Source: Dryas octopetala (taxonomy: Eukaryota > Streptophyta > Magnoliopsida > Rosales > Rosaceae). Taken from it: a DNA stretch of 64,000 nucleotides. Of the stretch, positions 60,214 to 64,000 are shown one piece after another (positions within the stretch are counted from its first letter, which is position 1; the number at the start of each line of letters is the position of its first letter). The notes under the pieces are model-generated. The model was not told the origin of the DNA, did no database searches, and worked only from the letters and a program-made list of their open reading frames with translations. The DNA is taken from positions 3,797,825-3,861,824 of the forward strand of contig OY992836.1 of assembly GCA_963921425.1 (NCBI GenBank). Reading direction: 5' to 3'. The position numbers and the translations under genes were made by a program.

Positions 60214-61675
60214 CATGCATCTTTGAGTGAGATATAGCAATTTCAACATCAACAGATTGAGATAAATCTGATCCAAGAGATTAGTGAGAAGAATAAGGCA
60301 TTGAACCCTTGAAGAAGAAGAAGCAAGTGTTGTTGACGTCTATGAGAGAAGATTCAATGTTAGATCGAACACTCAAAACAGTCAAAGTTGTAGAGGAACA
60401 GTTCAATTGTTACTAAATGGTTAGATGAGAAAATAAATTGGTAATATAAAATCTTTAGATAAGTGTGAATTTAGTTATTGCATTTGGAATGGGTAAAATG
60501 GTATTTCAATAAAAATAATTTTAATATAATAGTAAATTAATAGTGATGTGTATAATATCCAAAAAATATAATTAGTCATGTATATAATTAATTCTGCCAC
60601 GTGTCGCACCTGGAGAGGGAGAGAGACAGCTGGCGGAAAGGAAGCCGTTTGGGTGCACCACGTGTCACTGCATGGTTGGAGGAGACTCAGGAGAGGATGA
60701 TTAATCAAAACAATTTGAACGCTTGCTGCTGTGTGGTGCGTGACTGCTGTTTGGCAAGTGATTCTTCGCCTCCCACTGGGCTGGGCCGGTTGCTGTGGGC
60801 TTCTCATCTTCATTTCTTTCTTCTTTCATTTGCTGTGTGGAGAAGATGACGATTAGTGTCGGGAGCAAGAGATGGCTGGAGCGTCAGGGGGGTCTGGGCT
60901 TCTTTTTTTTTTTTTTTGTCTAATTGCTTTTCTTCTTTTTTCAATTATTTTATTTTTTAAGATTTATTGAATTTTTTATTATTTTTTTGTGTATGTGGCC
61001 TTTTTTTAAAGCCATGTCAGTATGCCACTTAAGCGATTAACAGCCTCCAAGATGAAAAACTTGACAGAGGTACGTCTATGCAACTTTTTTTATTAGAGTA
61101 CTAACTTGAAAAATTGTGTAAACCTAAAATACCTGCGTGTAATTTGCTCTTTTGCTTTCCCAGGCCTATACATCCTTTCTAATTACTTTGATCAATACCA
61201 CGTGGCATGCCAATTTTAGGGGTCCAAACAACTAGCCCCAATGGCTTGGTTCAAAGAATCGCTTCATTATCCTTATATCAAAGAGAATACCTTCATTATC
61301 CAACAAGCGAAGGACGACAAGAGAGAGGGAGACAAACCACTTTTTGAATTCCTTCAAATGAAAAACATCTTTGGTCAATCAGAAAATATCCAACCACCTT
61401 CCAATAATCAATTAAAACCCCAAGTATATCAAACAAAGAGAAATGAAAAAATTAAACATATATTTATATGGCTACAACAGACATACTTGAGACCTGGTGG
61501 ATAGTGATATTACACAAAGGCAAAAGGCTACCAAGGGACCAGCAAAGCAATATAAAAAATGAAAGACAAAGCAATTGGCCTACTTATATGGTTGCATTTG
61601 TAATTTATCGTTACATCATAGATAGACATCAAAGCTATTGGCCTAATTAAATTGGCATTTCTCGAACTACGACCA
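60214..61675. other. Spacer between the inverted repeat and the F-box/LRR gene
   Basis: No gene is supported. Two CACGTG G-boxes lie in 'gccacgtgtcgc' (60597) and 'accacgtgtcac' (60657). A region near 61010-61140 ('gccatgtcagtatgccac') resembles plant MULE/MITE terminal sequence without a partner. The frame at 61241-61504 has no recognisable similarity. Confidence 0.4.
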
Positions 61676-63311
61676 TTATAGAATTATAACTCGAGCATCA
61701 GTTGGTACTTCCTCTAGTTTTTCTTGGACAAAAGCCCTACATTTTTCTTCCCAATATGGATTTGAACCATTTATGCTGATGACCTCGTCCCACTCTCCAT
61801 ACATGTAGATTTTTCCAAACGGGTCAATTACCATTGTCTCGAGCTTTGTTGCATTTTTCAAAATACAAATAGCAAATTCTATCTCAAACGAATGACTTTG
61901 GAATCCCTGAATCTTAACTCTTTTCAAATGATCTAGTGCGAATCCAGAAAGATTCCTTATCTCTCGTTGATTCTCATGGAACCCTAGTCCACATACCTAC
62001 AATAACATCATCAAAGAGATCTTGTCTAGTTATATTGTTGGATGTATAAAATGCATGTTATAATAATTGATTTATCCGCACATTCACATTGGTTGAATGA
62101 GATATAGACTAGGAATAACAGCAAGCAAGCTGTTTATTACTAACCGTTATTAAAAGTTCTTCCAAAAGAGGGGTACACTTAAGAAGATTCAGAACCCACA
62201 CGAGATCAGCGTCATTCCCGTGTGATTTAAATGTCTTGGTAGTCAACTCCAGTTTTTTGAGGTTTCTAAATGCTGGTACTCTTTGGGGTATAAGCTGCAC
62301 ATAAAAATTAATATCCGAAGATTAACAATTATGCAAGCATTAATTGCAATGCATTAGAAATAAATCTTCACTCACCAAAGCACGATAAATGTACAGATGA
62401 AGAGTCCCAAGCACAGGAGACGCTGCAAATTGGGTTAGTGCATAAGCGAATGCTTCTGTATGAATCTCGTTAAAATAAATTATTGCTAACTGTGGAGTTT
62501 TAATCAATGAAATAGTCGTACCACTTCCTAAGTACTCTAAGGAGACAAGATTTACGGCATAAATCTCAATTTTTTCTATTTCAGAACAGAGGATCACTTT
62601 CAAATCATTTAAACGAAGTAATGGACCAGCAACAATCAGATCTGACCCCCCTGTACATTGATTTAAGGTCAAGCTTTCAAGGAACAGACAGACAGAGAAC
62701 AGATGTGCCATAAAATTTCCATCAAGGATAACCCTATGTAGACAAAGAGTTTTTAGCTGATTGAATTTGTCAAAATCAGGAGGAGGTCTTAGGACACACA
62801 TACTCAATGACAAATGCCTTAGAGTTGATGCATTCAATTCTGAAAGTAACCAGTAAGGGAAAGCATAGACATTTCTTATTTTTTGGGTCAAACAGTCAAA
62901 TAACTGAAGATCAAGCACTTCAACTCCCTTTGTAATTGCAAAACGAATCCATTCGTCCAGAATTGCAGTATTTTCTCCATTAAGAAAGAAAGCAACTTTG
63001 AAAGAGTCCACCTTCTTACCATGGTGGAGCTGCAAAAAATTATTCACACGGCTTACAAAGTCTTGTCTTTTAAATTCTCTTTCCAACTCAGGATGAATGG
63101 CTGCATAAAAAGGAGATAACTTGGGTCCGACATATCTGCTCCCAAAAATGTTTGGAATGTCAAATTCAAGATTGGGCCTTGTCAGTATTGGATGACACCA
63201 AAGGTTTCTCCACCGACATGCAATCATGCTAGTATCCACTGCATCTTTTATGGTTAACAATGAAATTATGGATGAGAGAATGCCATTTGGCAACTCATTA
63301 ATCCAGTCCAT
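61676..63311 (-). CDS. F-box/LRR protein with FBD-like C-terminus, three coding exons, about 468 aa
   Basis: Exons on the minus strand: 63311-62376 (312 codons), 62294-62145 (50 codons) and 61996-61676 (106 codons plus stop), all phase 0 with GT-AG borders (donor CTTTG/GTGAGT, acceptor TGTGCAG, donor ATAACG/GTTAGT, acceptor TTGTAG). The N-terminus 'MDWINELPNGILSSIISLL' with 'TSMIACRWRNLW' is an F-box, expected to bind SKP1/ASK. The middle has leucine-rich repeats ('STLRHLSLSMCVL', 'NQLKTLCLHRVIL', 'LESLTLNQC'). The end ('LKRVKIQGFQ' through 'ATKLETMVIDP') matches the FBD-like tail of plant F-box/LRR proteins. The ATG at 63311 was chosen because it opens directly into the F-box; an upstream exon could add in-frame residues. 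The substrate is unknown. The family is large and fast-evolving. Confidence 0.88.
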
Positions 63312-63441
63312 ACTCTCGCCCTCAGCCTGAAAACATAAGAACAACCCAGTATATATTACTCTTGATCAAATACTGGCACTGCCAAGCAGATTACTAGATG
63401 TGTATACAAAATGTATGACCAAGCAAAATTTTTCAATCAAT

Positions 63442-63466
63442 TTGTGTGTATGTGTGTGTGTGTGTT
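63442..63466. repeat. (GT)n microsatellite
   Basis: An interrupted run of TG dinucleotides in the first intron or 5' flank of the F-box/LRR gene. Confidence 0.85.
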
Positions 63467-63674
63467 TTCTTAATGCATTGGAGCAATAGTCCCTGAACTA
63501 TTACCTGAATCTCACAAAGGTTCTTAAATTAAATTTTTAGAATTTTTGGTGTATGAAATTTTTAGAATGGGCAGCACTGGGCTGGAAGTATGTTTGGGTA
63601 TCTCTTTGAACCTTACAGTACAGATAAGCAAATAAAAACCATACCGTAGCTAATATTCCACTTTGATCCATTAC

Positions 63675-63720
63675 CTTCACTTCACTTGTAAGGTTGAATC
63701 TTGACCCACCTAAAAAGAAG
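63675..63720 (-). other. Probable upstream exon of the F-box/LRR gene
   Basis: A 46-nt segment bounded on the minus strand by GATTGCAG (acceptor) and GTAATGG (donor). Splicing to the acceptor TTTTCAG at 63327 would join it to the coding exon, leaving an open frame ('GGSRFNLTSEVKAEGES') into the F-box start. It may be 5' UTR or coding; no ATG is seen in it. Confidence 0.45.
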
Positions 63721-64000
63721 CTGCAATCAAGCAGAGAATGAAATTAAATTCAAGGTCAATTGCAAGTTTGTAACATATGGGCAAGTGATGCAACAATTGG
63801 AAACCTAATTCGATTGGTTAGGTAACACATAAAACAAATAATGAAAATTCACTTCTGAGACTTGATTTCGGATTTTACATAGGACAGAAACACTCACTTT
63901 AGAGAGAGAGAGAGAAAATCACAAACTCAACCCGCAAATTCAGTCAAAGCAACAAGAGACTGACTGAGAAAAAACTAACAAACAAATCACTAACAACTAA

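Noticed and set aside
60474-61150. A possible gene with G-box promoter upstream of the F-box/LRR gene
   Set aside because: The frames have no recognisable similarity, and parts resemble MULE/MITE termini. The G-boxes alone do not support a gene.

Overview
The window is nuclear DNA of a flowering plant, most likely a eudicot and plausibly a woody one; I cannot name the species. The evidence is GT-AG introned genes with plant homologues (two F-box proteins and topoisomerase 3-alpha), AT-rich spacers, and a dense layer of plant transposons: hAT, PIF/Harbinger, MULE, Copia, a Gypsy-type solo LTR, LINEs, a SINE, MITEs and an endogenous pararetrovirus fragment.

Layout. 1-4500: a duplicated block carrying a small hAT-type element on each side of a decayed HARBI1-like transposase gene. 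5609-6330: a SINE with target-site duplications, a GA microsatellite and a 34-bp triplet repeat. 7713-10046 (minus): an intact 627-residue F-box gene with a probable 5'-UTR intron. 10250-14985: spacer with transposon debris. 14986-30620: about 15.6 kb of tandem repeat, period exactly 1920 bp over at least six intervals. On the minus strand each unit looks like part of an exon-intron gene: five 72-nt acidic mini-exons at 145-bp spacing, an exon encoding a ubiquitin-interacting motif (UIM), and further exons to a stop codon. 30622-33907: a 5'-truncated Copia element abutting the array. 34813-38010: a decayed MULE split by a 1863-bp solo LTR. 39560-41700 (minus): a caulimovirid remnant with movement-protein-like coding, a tRNA-Met-type primer site and a TATA box. 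42173-57560: a Harbinger MITE, an E2F-like site and an 18-exon TOP3A gene that is broken (two 1-base deletions, a missing exon block, no 3' end found). 58415-60213: an inverted repeat whose two roughly 850-bp arms are copies of the UIM gene. 61676-63720 (minus): an F-box/LRR gene of about 468 residues.

How the parts may relate. The two F-box genes look functional: one an F-box protein of the At5g39450/At3g12350 type, the other of the FBD-like/LRR type, both expected to be SCF ubiquitin-ligase receptors. The UIM array is the most unusual element. Its protein family is not one I recognise; only the UIM is clear. The head-to-head copy of the same gene at 58.4-60.2 kb would fold into a long hairpin if transcribed and could in principle produce small RNAs against the array. 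That link is inference from sequence only. TOP3A here is best read as a recently decaying copy, with an intact paralogue expected elsewhere.
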